Shown here: positions 44,801-52,535 of the stretch, piece by piece | Layout: each line of letters begins with the position of its first letter | Numbering within the stretch: the stretch's first letter is position 1 | Assembly (NCBI GenBank): GCA_958413095.1 | Contig: CATYUF010000004.1 | Span: 1-54,993 of the forward strand | Length of the DNA: 54,993 bases | Direction of reading: 5' to 3' | Source of the DNA: an uncultured Clostridium sp. | GTDB lineage: Bacteria > Bacillota > Clostridia > TANB77 > CAG-508 | Made by a program: the position numbers and the translations under genes | The notes under the pieces: generated by a model | What the model was told of the DNA's origin: nothing | Seen by the model: only the letters and a program-made list of their open reading frames with translations | Database searches by the model: none

Positions 44801-44857
44801 TTTTATTTTGACCCTATACTCTATCATTACAGGTAGAGATAATAAGTCAAAATAAAA
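44801..44857 (+). promoter_or_regulatory. Long hairpin in the dprA leader
   Basis: TTTTATTTTGAC (44801-44812) pairs perfectly with GTCAAAATAAAA (44846-44857); inside, CTCTATC (44819-44825) pairs with GGTAGAG (44832-44838). It is 33 bp before the dprA ATG, which itself lacks a clear Shine-Dalgarno. Function unknown. Confidence 0.5.
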
Positions 44858-44889
44858 AATATGTATTAAATTTTAATTAACAATATTAT

Positions 44890-45789
44890 ATGAGAAAGAA
44901 AGGAAAGATAGAAATCGAAGAGGCAAAATTAGAAAATAAAAAATATTGGATATGGCTTTCAATGTTAAGAGAAATAGAAAATATAAGTAAAAAGAAATTA
45001 TTAGACAAATATAAAACACCAGAAAGAATATATAATTTAACATATGAAGAATTGAGCCAAGAAAAATGGCTTAATAATAAAAAAATAGAAAATATTTTAG
45101 ATAAAGAAATACGACACTATTTAGGTAAATATATAGAAAATATGATAAGAAAAGAAATAGATATAATAACAATAAAAGAAAAAGTATATCCAAAAAAGCT
45201 AAAAGAAATATATGATGCACCTATATGTATATATATTAAAGGAAATAAAGAAATCTTGAATCAAAATATAATAGGAATAATAGGTTGTAGAGAAGCAAGT
45301 ACATATGGGATAAAAGCAGCAAAATATTTTTCATATAATCTAGCCAAAAAGGGAATTGTTATAGTAAGTGGATTAGCTAAGGGAATAGATAGTTTTTCTC
45401 ATATTGGAACAATTGAAGCAAAAGGCAAAACAATTGCAGTTGTAGGAAATGGCCTAGACATGGTATATCCAAAGGAAAACTATTACTTAGAAAAACAGAT
45501 AATACAAAAAGAAGGAGCTATAATTTCTGAGTATCCATTAGGAGTTGAACCGGAAAAAATAAATTTTCCTGCTAGAAATAGAATTATAAGTGGAATAAGT
45601 AAAGGTGTAATCGTAGTTGAGGCAAAAAGGAAAAGTGGAACATTGATAACAGTAGATTTTGCATTAGAACAGGGACGAGATGTATATGTGGTGCCGGGAA
45701 ATATTAATTCAATAAATTCAGTAGGAACTAATGATTTAATAAAGCAAGGTGCTAGGTTGGTAACTAATTATGAGGATATAGAAGTTTGA
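44890..45789 (+). CDS. dprA: DNA-processing protein DprA
   Basis: DprA/Smf, 299 aa, loads RecA on incoming single-stranded DNA in natural transformation. A helical N-terminus (about 1-70) precedes the Rossmann DNA-binding domain: GCREASTYGIKAA, SGLAKGIDSFSH, GNGLDMVYPKEN, SEYPLGVEP, FPARNRIISG, VEAKRKSGTLITVDFALEQGR all match. There is no C-terminal winged helix. With the pilus operon in the same window it suggests DNA-uptake potential. The start at 44890 has no obvious ribosome-binding site, so the exact N-terminus is less sure. Confidence 0.92.
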   Translation: MRKKGKIEIEEAKLENKKYWIWLSMLREIENISKKKLLDKYKTPERIYNLTYEELSQEKWLNNKKIENILDKEIRHYLGKYIENMIRKEIDIITIKEKVYPKKLKEIYDAPICIYIKGNKEILNQNIIGIIGCREASTYGIKAAKYFSYNLAKKGIVIVSGLAKGIDSFSHIGTIEAKGKTIAVVGNGLDMVYPKENYYLEKQIIQKEGAIISEYPLGVEPEKINFPARNRIISGISKGVIVVEAKRKSGTLITVDFALEQGRDVYVVPGNINSINSVGTNDLIKQGARLVTNYEDIEV

Positions 45790-45810
45790 AAAAAATAAAA
45801 CTAAAAATAA

Positions 45811-45839
45811 TTGATTTTTTCAACCAATTTAGATATAAT
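45811..45839 (+). promoter_or_regulatory. Promoter of the DUF4178/DUF350/polyamine cassette
   Basis: TTGATT (45811-45816), 17-base spacer, TATAAT (45834-45839), 26 bp before the first ATG. It marks the cassette as an independent transcription unit. Confidence 0.6.
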
Positions 45840-45865
45840 GTTAAAAAATAAAAAAGGAAATAAAT

Positions 45866-46246
45866 ATGGATTTAATAAATTTAAAAGAAAGTCAATATGT
45901 ATTAATTGATAAAATTAAATATAAAATACTAAATGGAGTAAAATACAAAGAAAAATCTTCATATTGGATGGAATACAAACTTCAAAATTTAGAAACAAGC
46001 AAAATGTATTACTTAAATGTAGAATTATCAAATAAAGTCATACTATACGAAATTCTAAAGGATACAAAAATCCAAGTAAAAATGAATATTATATATAATG
46101 ATAACGAATATGAACTTTATGAAAAAGGCGATGCAAAAGTTGAAACATACTTTGGAATGACGGATATTGGATTAAATGAAGAAGTTAGTTATTATGAATA
46201 TACAAATAAAGAAGATAAAACAAAAATACTTTCAATAGAAAAATGA
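45866..46246 (+). CDS. DUF4178 protein, copy 1, ends at an in-frame TGA
   Basis: 126-aa soluble beta-rich protein resembling DUF4178: VLIDKIKYKILNGVKYKEKSSYWMEYKL and NEYELYEKGDAKVETYFGMTD align with the next gene. The TGA at 46244-46246 falls where the paralogue has TGG (Trp in EKW-ED). Beyond it the same frame continues with 25 more codons to 46324 that still resemble the paralogue (DEVEISIGK against DETEKSIGT). So the gene is truncated by a nonsense change, or TGA is read through. First gene of the cassette. Confidence 0.75.
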   Translation: MDLINLKESQYVLIDKIKYKILNGVKYKEKSSYWMEYKLQNLETSKMYYLNVELSNKVILYEILKDTKIQVKMNIIYNDNEYELYEKGDAKVETYFGMTDIGLNEEVSYYEYTNKEDKTKILSIEK

Positions 46247-46335
46247 AGAGATGAAGTAGAAATAAGTATTGGAAAAATAATAAGTTTATCTAATGTAAAA
46301 ATATTAAAAGAATCTGAATATTAGAGGGGATTAAA

Positions 46336-47373
46336 GTGAAATTAAAAAAGGGGCAAATTCTTAATATTAAAACCGGAAAATATGTGGTTATTAATATGGT
46401 TGAATATAAAGAAGATACTTGGATTTGGCAGGAATATGAAATAAAAGAAGTAAATTCATATAAGCGCAAATGGTTATCGATAGAAAAAGACGAAAACAAT
46501 AAAGAAGAATATTATTTATATGATAGATATGTAGGATATGTTAATATAAATGAACTGGAATTTCAAAGTGAAAATAAGACCTATGAACTATATGAAAAAG
46601 GTATAAAAGCAGTAAATAATTACTTTGGAAATACTGATGTTGACAGATACGAAAAATGTGAATATTTTGACTATAAATCTAAAGATGGAAAAAGCATTAT
46701 TTCAGTAGAAAAATGGGAAGACGAAACAGAAAAAAGTATAGGAACAAAACTAGATGCAACTAATATACAAGTTACAAGTGAGATAGAAAAGACAGAACCA
46801 AACAATGTGAAAAATAATGCGAAGAAAGCAAGAAACTCTTCAATAATGATATGGGTATTAATGCTTGCATTACTATTTTTTCCATCAATAATTTCTATGA
46901 TTTCAGGTTTATTTGTCAATAAATCAATGCAAAAATATTTGAAAAAAGAAACTAGCAAGTATAAATATGAAACTTCTGTAACGAATAACACAAATAATGA
47001 AAAAGCTAAAGTTTATGAATCAATGTTAGGAAGTGTAGATGCAACTGTAAAAGATATAATAAATGGAGTTCCAGAAGGGATAACAAAAGCAAGTGGTGAC
47101 GATAAAAATGCTGATGAAGGTATAGGTTTACAAACTAAAAATGAATATGCATTTATTTATAAAGAAAATCAGAAAATTTATATACAAGTTTCAAGTAAGA
47201 AATATTTAAATAACTCGGGAACAATGTATCATTCAAACCATTACAGATATTATCATTCTTATTACTCAGGAACACATTTAAGTAGTACATATAATAATTA
47301 TGCATATTCAGCAAGACAGAAAAGTGTAAATAGTAGAACATCTTCAGGAGGAGGAACAAGCTCTGGAAAATAA
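46336..47373 (+). CDS. DUF4178 membrane protein, copy 2
   Basis: 345 aa from GTG 46336 (AGAGGGGATTAAA upstream). The N-terminal DUF4178-like domain (about 1-135) has VINMVEYKEDTWIWQEYEI and YELYEKGIKAVNNYFGNTD. One membrane helix at about 172-196 (SIMIWVLMLALLFFPSIISM) is followed by an external domain and a Tyr/Ser/His-rich C-terminus ending in SGGGTSSGK. Role unknown; in other bacteria DUF4178 proteins neighbour DUF350 and spermidine-synthase-like genes, as here. Confidence 0.78.
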   Translation: MKLKKGQILNIKTGKYVVINMVEYKEDTWIWQEYEIKEVNSYKRKWLSIEKDENNKEEYYLYDRYVGYVNINELEFQSENKTYELYEKGIKAVNNYFGNTDVDRYEKCEYFDYKSKDGKSIISVEKWEDETEKSIGTKLDATNIQVTSEIEKTEPNNVKNNAKKARNSSIMIWVLMLALLFFPSIISMISGLFVNKSMQKYLKKETSKYKYETSVTNNTNNEKAKVYESMLGSVDATVKDIINGVPEGITKASGDDKNADEGIGLQTKNEYAFIYKENQKIYIQVSSKKYLNNSGTMYHSNHYRYYHSYYSGTHLSSTYNNYAYSARQKSVNSRTSSGGGTSSGK

Positions 47374-47440
47374 ATAATTAAGAATGAAAGGCTATAAAAT
47401 AATTATTATTGAAAAATTATAAAAAGGTGGGAAGAAAATT

Positions 47441-47647
47441 ATGATTATAAATTGGATGGAAATATTAAATACAGTAATATATGGTGGACTAGGAATTATA
47501 TTAATGTTAGCAGGTGTGTGTATTTTTGATTTAACAGTACCATATGATTTTAATAAAGAATTAAAAGAAAAAAATGTAGCTGCAGGATTTATAATGGCTG
47601 GGATTTTTATAGCAATAGCAATAATTGTAAGAACTGTAATAAAATAG
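47441..47647 (+). CDS. DUF350 small membrane protein, copy 1
   Basis: 68 aa with two hydrophobic helices (about 8-28 and 46-66) and the conserved FDLTVPYDFNKELKEKNVAAGFIMAG stretch between them, the DUF350 pattern. AAAAAGGTGGGAAGAAAATT precedes the ATG. Function unknown; it is probably a membrane component of the cassette. Confidence 0.82.
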   Translation: MIINWMEILNTVIYGGLGIILMLAGVCIFDLTVPYDFNKELKEKNVAAGFIMAGIFIAIAIIVRTVIK

Positions 47648-47687
47648 AGAAAATAAGAAAAGTTATAAAACGAAAGGATTAGTAAAT

Positions 47688-47894
47688 ATGGAAATTTTAA
47701 TGAAATTATTAGAAATTATTATTTATGTAGTAATTGGATTAGTATTTTGCTTAATTGGATACAAAATAACAGAATTTATGTTTAAAAAACACTTTTCACT
47801 TACAGAAGAAATTGACAATCATAACAAAGCAATCGGAATTATGATTTGTGGAATGTTTATTGCAATAGGAATTATAATGAGTGGAGTTCTATAA
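47688..47894 (+). CDS. DUF350 small membrane protein, copy 2
   Basis: 68 aa, the same length and layout as the preceding gene: helix (about 8-28), FKKHFSLTEEIDNHNKAIGIMICG, helix (about 48-66). Two single-repeat copies in a row may assemble as the four-helix unit seen in longer DUF350 proteins. Its TAA stop shares one base with the ATG of the next gene (TAATG), so translation is coupled. Confidence 0.82.
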   Translation: MEILMKLLEIIIYVVIGLVFCLIGYKITEFMFKKHFSLTEEIDNHNKAIGIMICGMFIAIGIIMSGVL

Positions 47895-49426
47895 TGGAAG
47901 AAAACAAAGAAATAATAGCAAAAAAATTTGATGGAAGATTACTTTTAGTAACAACATTATTAATATCAATATGTTCTATAATATATGAGCTTATAATTAG
48001 TAGTATAAGCTCATATTTACAAGGAGATAGTATAACACAGTTTTCAATAACAATAGGTTTATATATGAGTGCTATGGGAATAGGATCATATTTATCTAAA
48101 TACATAAAAGAGGATTTATTTAATAAATTCATATTTATAGAGATGAGTGTTGGAATCTTAGGAGGTTTTTCAAGCTTAATATTATTTTTATCAAATATAT
48201 ATACAAGTATATATGACTTAATAATGTATTTATTAATTATATTAATAGGAATTTTTGTAGGTTTAGAGATTCCTATATTAACAAGAATAATAGAAGACAA
48301 CGAAAGTAATGTTAGAAAAAATTTAGCAAATATATTTACTTTTGATTATATTGGAGGACTAATAGGCTCAATTGTATTTCCATTAATATTATTTCCAAAA
48401 CTAGGTTTCATTACTACAACATTTTTAGTAGGAAGTATTAATATAGCAGTAGCTTTAATAATAATATTAAAATATAAGCCATATATAAAGAAATATAAAA
48501 CAATAAAAATATTATCAATAGTATGTTTTTTAATAATTCTGTGCTTTTTATTTACTGGATTTAATATAACAAGTAGCATAGAAAGTGGACTTTATAGAGA
48601 CGATGTAATATTATCAGAACAAACACCATATCAAAAAATAGTAATGACTAAACATAAAGACGACATTAGACTATTTTTAGATGGAAATTTACAATTTAGT
48701 ACAAGTGACGAATATAGATATCATGAAGCACTAGTACATATTCCAATGTCATATGCAAATTCGCATCAAAAGGTTCTAATACTAGGTGGAGGAGATGGTT
48801 TAGCTGCAAGAGAAGTTTTAAAGTATGAGGATGTAGAAAAAATTGTTTTAGTTGATATAGATGGTGAAATGACAAAATTATGTAGTACAAATGAACAAAT
48901 TAAAAAGTTAAATGAAGGTTCATTAAGTAATGAGAAAGTAAAAGTAATAAATGAAGATGCTTATCTATTTACTCAAGAAAACCAAGAAAAATTTGATGTA
49001 ATAATTATAGATTTTCCTGACCCAAATAATGAAGCTCTAAATAAACTATATACTAATGTATTTTATAACTATATAAGAGCAAATTTGACACCAAATGGGG
49101 TTATGGTTTGCCAATCAACAAGTCCATATTATGCTAAAAATTCTTTTTGGTGTATAAATAAAACAATAAAGACCCAATTTGAAAATGTATTACCATATCA
49201 CTTACAAGTACCATCATTTGGAGAATGGGGATTCAACCTAGCATTTAATGGAAATAATGTTAGAAAAAAATTATCAGTAGAAACAAAATATTTAACAGAA
49301 GAAAATATAAAAACAATGTTTAATTTTGGTAAAGATGAAATAATTGACTTAAATCAAGTAGAAGAAAATAATATGTTCAAGCCAACATTGATTAAATATT
49401 ATAATGAAGAAGTGCAAAATTGGTAA
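47894..49426 (+). CDS. Membrane-anchored spermidine-synthase-like aminopropyltransferase
   Basis: 510 aa from ATG 47894. About seven membrane helices occupy residues 10-225, then a spermidine-synthase-fold domain: LGGGDGLAAREV (297-308) is the decarboxy-SAM site, VDIDGEM the acidic ribose-binding end, EDAYLF and IIIDFPDPN the catalytic region. DFPDPN keeps the Asp of the polyamine synthase active site. This membrane-fused form occurs in DUF350/DUF4178 neighbourhoods. Product could be a polyamine or a modified envelope component; not determinable here. Confidence 0.85.
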   Translation: MEENKEIIAKKFDGRLLLVTTLLISICSIIYELIISSISSYLQGDSITQFSITIGLYMSAMGIGSYLSKYIKEDLFNKFIFIEMSVGILGGFSSLILFLSNIYTSIYDLIMYLLIILIGIFVGLEIPILTRIIEDNESNVRKNLANIFTFDYIGGLIGSIVFPLILFPKLGFITTTFLVGSINIAVALIIILKYKPYIKKYKTIKILSIVCFLIILCFLFTGFNITSSIESGLYRDDVILSEQTPYQKIVMTKHKDDIRLFLDGNLQFSTSDEYRYHEALVHIPMSYANSHQKVLILGGGDGLAAREVLKYEDVEKIVLVDIDGEMTKLCSTNEQIKKLNEGSLSNEKVKVINEDAYLFTQENQEKFDVIIIDFPDPNNEALNKLYTNVFYNYIRANLTPNGVMVCQSTSPYYAKNSFWCINKTIKTQFENVLPYHLQVPSFGEWGFNLAFNGNNVRKKLSVETKYLTEENIKTMFNFGKDEIIDLNQVEENNMFKPTLIKYYNEEVQNW

Positions 49427-49633
49427 AAAAGATAATAATTTGTAGTAAACAAAATAAAGCAATATAAAATAGAAATAAATAAAGTATTCCAAAAAAATAT
49501 AATATACAATAATATTAAAAATATATAAGAATAAATTACTCATAATTAATTGAAGAATGGCTATAAGAAAGAAAATATAGAAATCAAATATAAGTATAAA
49601 TTAATTATAATTAATATGAAAGAAGGACAGAAA

Positions 49634-49952
49634 ATGAAAGCAGTAATGTATAATTATAATACATGGCTTAAATATGAAGAAGAAAAAACAGCAATAAAAA
49701 AATTTGAAAAAATGTTATCAGATAGTGGATTTACAATAATAAATAAAATTGAACATTTCTTTGATACTCAAGGATATACACGGATTATGGTTATTGGCAG
49801 AAAGTCATTTTGCAATACATACATTTCCAGAAGAAAACAAAATGTACATAGAAATATCAAGTTGTGTAAAAAAATACTTTGATAAATTTTTAGCTGAATT
49901 AGAAATTTATCAAATCAAAATAAATAATGAGGAAAGTATAGAAGGTGTATAA
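49634..49952 (+). CDS. speD: S-adenosylmethionine decarboxylase (SpeD/SpeH-like), requires +1 shift at CGG
   Basis: Two frames together give a 105-aa AdoMet decarboxylase. ATG 49634 (AGAAGGACAG upstream) reads 49 codons to the ACA at 49778-49780; the next zero-frame codon is CGG (49781-49783), after which family similarity is lost. Omitting C49781 gives GGA TTA TGG and continues LWLLAESHFAIHTFPEENK. In the joined protein Ser57 (pyruvoyl precursor in AESH), His62 and Cys77 have the same +5 and +20 spacing as Ser63/His68/Cys83 of the Thermotoga enzyme. All catalytic residues lie after the shift. It supplies the aminopropyl donor for the preceding aminopropyltransferase. Alternative: an inserted base. 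Confidence 0.78.
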
Positions 49953-50063
49953 GCAGAACTATAGAAGGTGTTTTTTAATATCATTTTTACTTGTAGGAAA
50001 TGAAAAAAGTTAATTAACTAAAAAAGGGGAAATTTTAATATAAAATATGAAAGGATTACTACG

Positions 50064-50738
50064 ATGGAAAGAATTAAATTAAAAGACAGAATTTTACCTA
50101 AATATACAAAAGGAGAAGAAATTTTTAATATGACATCACATATAGTTGGAGCAGTATTAGGAATTGTTGCAACAGTATTATGTGTTGTATTTGCTGCAAA
50201 AAATAAAAATGTTTATGGAGTAGTAAGTGGAGCAATCTATGGATTTACAATGATTTTATTATATACTATGTCTAGTATATATCATGGGTTAAGTCCAAAA
50301 TGTTTTTCTAAAAAAGTTTTTCAGGTATTAGACCATTGTTCAATATTTTTATTAATTGCAGGTTCATATACGCCATTTTCATTATGCACATTAAGAGAAT
50401 ATGACACAGCAACAGGTTGGACAATTTTTGGAGTTATTTGGGGAGTTGCTATACTTGGAATTATATTAAATTCAATAGATATAAAGAAATTTAAAAAGTT
50501 TTCAATGCTATGCTATTTAATAATGGGATGGTGCATAATAGTAAAAATAAACTTATTACCATCACTATTAGGTAATGTCGGATTTGGGTTACTATTAGCA
50601 GGAGGAATTGCATACTCAATAGGAGCAGGATTATATGCAATAGGAAAAAAACATAAATGGATGCATTCAATATTTCATTTATTCATATTATTAGGAAGTT
50701 TATTACAATTTTTCTGTATATTATTATATGTAATGTAA
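50064..50738 (+). CDS. Hemolysin III / TrhA-family membrane protein
   Basis: 224-aa seven-helix membrane protein of the HlyIII/YqfA (PAQR-like) family. Conserved points: FNMTSHIVGAVLG, MSSIYHGLS, LDHCSIFLLIAGSYTPF and HSIFHLFILLGSLLQFF, which together hold the Ser/Asp/His metal-site residues. In Bacillus and E. coli relatives affect membrane energy or lipid homeostasis. GAAAGGATTACTACG precedes the ATG. A 56-bp remnant of a related allele is found at 54777-54832. Confidence 0.9.
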   Translation: MERIKLKDRILPKYTKGEEIFNMTSHIVGAVLGIVATVLCVVFAAKNKNVYGVVSGAIYGFTMILLYTMSSIYHGLSPKCFSKKVFQVLDHCSIFLLIAGSYTPFSLCTLREYDTATGWTIFGVIWGVAILGIILNSIDIKKFKKFSMLCYLIMGWCIIVKINLLPSLLGNVGFGLLLAGGIAYSIGAGLYAIGKKHKWMHSIFHLFILLGSLLQFFCILLYVM

Positions 50739-50758
50739 GATGGATTTTGAAAAAATAT

Positions 50759-50814
50759 AGGAGGAAAAGATATATATTAATAAGTAATTAATATGTATAG
50801 CTATAGAAAAAATG
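50759..50814 (+). promoter_or_regulatory. Shine-Dalgarno, AT-hairpin and distant start
   Basis: AGGAGG (50759-50764) is followed by a 12-bp hairpin (50770-50781 with 50787-50798; core ATATTAAT-AAGTA-ATTAATAT), then ATG 50812. No canonical start lies in frame closer to the AGGAGG before a stop at 50785. The gap is 47 bases linear, about 18 if the hairpin folds. Confidence 0.5.
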
Positions 50815-52050
50815 ATAACAAAAATAGAATTTGCAGATATTTTATATGATTATGGTTTTTCAAAAGAAAAAATAGAACAAATTTTGAAAAAGAGAATAAA
50901 TACGCTACTGGCAAGAGGAAAAAAGAAAGAAATAAGAGAAATCATAAAAGTATTAAAAGAAAATGAAATAAAACAAGAAACAATAGAAAATTGTTTATCA
51001 GTATTAGCTACGGGAAAAGCAGAAGAAATAAAAGAAATTCTGCAAGTATTAAAAGAAAATGGAATAAAACAAGAAACAATAGAAAATTGTTTATATGTAT
51101 TAGCTAAAGGAAAATCAGAAGAAATAAAAGAAATTCTGCAAGTATTAAAAGAAAATGGAATAAAACAAGAAACAATAGAAAATTGTTTATCAGTATTAGC
51201 TAGAGGAAAAACAGAAAAAATAAAAAAAATATTAAGAATATTGAAAAACAATGGCATTAAAAAAGAAAAAATAGAAGAAAATTGGGGATGGATTTTAATA
51301 AATTCCAATAATAATATTATACAAGAAACATTTTTAAATAATCCAGAAAATATCTTAAAATATATGCAATTAAAAGATATATACAATAGAATAATAACTA
51401 TGGAAGAAATAAAAGAGATATGTACTTCAAAAAATATTAAATTAGAAGAATTGTTTAATAAAATACCAAATGGAGAAAAAGTTATAGAAAGTTTAAGATA
51501 TAAAGGTGAAGTTTATATAGGAAAGAGTTTTGGATTAGATAAAAAATTTATGAAAGAACATGCGGACAAAATAATTGAAATATCAAAAAGTGTTAGTAAT
51601 AAATTTTTTCATAATTATCCATATTTTGATAAGCAAGAACTAGAAAGTGAAGCAATGCTAATTATTATAGAAAAATGTGGAGATATTGCTTTTAATTGTA
51701 ACTATAATTATACAAAGATGTTTAGTTCAATTTATAATAAAACCTATAAGTATTTAAAAAGTAATTTAAAAGAAAAGGAAATTTGTGCAAATATTGATTT
51801 TGAAAGATTAAAAAAACATAATATACAATTTACAGAAAATGAAGAAATAGATTTTAAAAAATGGAAGATTAATAAATATCAAGAAAATTTATTACGAAAT
51901 TTGTCAATATTAATAGAACAAGGATTAGGGGGAAATGATTTGATTGATGAAATAAGTGAAATATTAATGATTGATAAAGAAGAAGTAATTTTGCAATTGG
52001 AGGAAATAAAAGAAATTATGAAGAAAGGAAATGAAGAACAAGAGAGATGA
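50812..52050 (+). CDS. 32-residue-repeat protein with a sigma-factor-like C-terminal region
   Basis: 412 aa, family not recognised. Residues 39-166 hold four 32-residue helical repeats (consensus EEIKEILQVLKENGIKQETI then ENCLSVLARGKA); repeats 2 and 3 are almost identical, repeat 4 is degenerate. Such repeats form alpha-solenoids that bind RNA, DNA or protein. Near 275-320, DKQELESEAMLIIIEKCG followed by FSSIYNKTYKYLKSNLKEKE resembles sigma-70 region 2. The end (about 365-405) could be a helix-turn-helix. Its TGA overlaps the next gene's ATG. The sigma resemblance is by eye only. Confidence 0.6.
   Translation: MITKIEFADILYDYGFSKEKIEQILKKRINTLLARGKKKEIREIIKVLKENEIKQETIENCLSVLATGKAEEIKEILQVLKENGIKQETIENCLYVLAKGKSEEIKEILQVLKENGIKQETIENCLSVLARGKTEKIKKILRILKNNGIKKEKIEENWGWILINSNNNIIQETFLNNPENILKYMQLKDIYNRIITMEEIKEICTSKNIKLEELFNKIPNGEKVIESLRYKGEVYIGKSFGLDKKFMKEHADKIIEISKSVSNKFFHNYPYFDKQELESEAMLIIIEKCGDIAFNCNYNYTKMFSSIYNKTYKYLKSNLKEKEICANIDFERLKKHNIQFTENEEIDFKKWKINKYQENLLRNLSILIEQGLGGNDLIDEISEILMIDKEEVILQLEEIKEIMKKGNEEQER
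50926..51309 (+). repeat. Four in-frame 96-bp tandem repeats
   Basis: Units at 50926-51021, 51022-51117, 51118-51213 and 51214-51309. Units 2 and 3 differ at only a handful of bases; unit 1 is close; unit 4 is diverged. The period of 96 keeps frame (32 codons), so copy number can change without breaking the protein. Confidence 0.85.
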
Positions 52051-52343
52051 ATTATTTAAAAGAATATAATATAACACAAAAGGAAATTGAAGAATTGGAA
52101 AATGGATTTAATGAAAATATAATAAAGTTTTTAAAAGAAAATAAAATATTTATTAATGGAAAGCTGAGAATTTTAAAAAAAGAAAAATTTATAATATATC
52201 CAATATTAAAAAACAATATTAAAATTTTCTTAGAAATTGATTCTGTCTTAGAGAAGAAAATAGAAAATATGAAGAAAAAAGGATTTAATAATAAACAAAT
52301 GCAAATGATATTAATGGATGAAAAATTGTATAGTAAATTTTAG
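52047..52343 (+). CDS. Small protein coupled to the repeat protein
   Basis: 98 aa, no family recognised. Highly charged, Lys-rich and mostly helical, with a central beta part (KFIIYPILKNNIKIFLEID) and a C-terminal KKKGFNNKQMQMILMDEKLYS helix pair. ATGA overlap with the upstream gene shows translational coupling, so the two products may act together. Confidence 0.6.
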   Translation: MNYLKEYNITQKEIEELENGFNENIIKFLKENKIFINGKLRILKKEKFIIYPILKNNIKIFLEIDSVLEKKIENMKKKGFNNKQMQMILMDEKLYSKF

Positions 52344-52442
52344 AAATACTTAAATATATTTGAAAAAAATAGGACAGTTAAAGATTATATTAATTTTTAT
52401 AATTTATCAAATGGATTTTGGCTTTGCCCAAAAATCAGCTCA

Positions 52443-52503
52443 AAAATCATGCTACCAATATGATTTTGGAGTCATGATTTTGTGGGGCGGAGACAAAAAT
52501 CAT
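52443..52503 (+). other. Two adjacent hairpins built from ATGATTTT / AAAATCAT
   Basis: AAAATCAT (52443-52450) pairs with ATGATTTT (52460-52467); then ATGATTTT (52474-52481) pairs with AAAAATCAT (52495-52503) over a GC-rich loop GTGGGGCGGAGAC. The second hairpin lies within direct repeat A. They may be terminators for the 50.8-kb gene pair or recombination-prone palindromes. Confidence 0.5.
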
Positions 52504-52535
52504 CGTAGTATTAGTAACAGCTAGTAACTGGTAAA
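52476..52535 (+). repeat. Direct repeat A (partner 53087-53144)
   Basis: About 58 bp nearly identical to 53087-53144, ending AGCTAGTAACTGGTAAA in both. It marks the left edge of a duplicated module. In copy A it runs straight into the last six codons of a lost Nudix gene; in copy B it precedes the intact Nudix gene. Confidence 0.85.

Noticed and set aside
46244..46246. TGA reassigned to Trp in this organism
   Set aside because: Trp is TGG throughout and TGA serves as a stop in pilM-N, dprA, the repeat protein and GNAT genes, so reassignment is unlikely.
50926..51309. Regular 96-bp repeats considered as a CRISPR-like array
   Set aside because: They are in frame, the whole unit is repeated without unique spacers, and they encode a continuous protein repeat.
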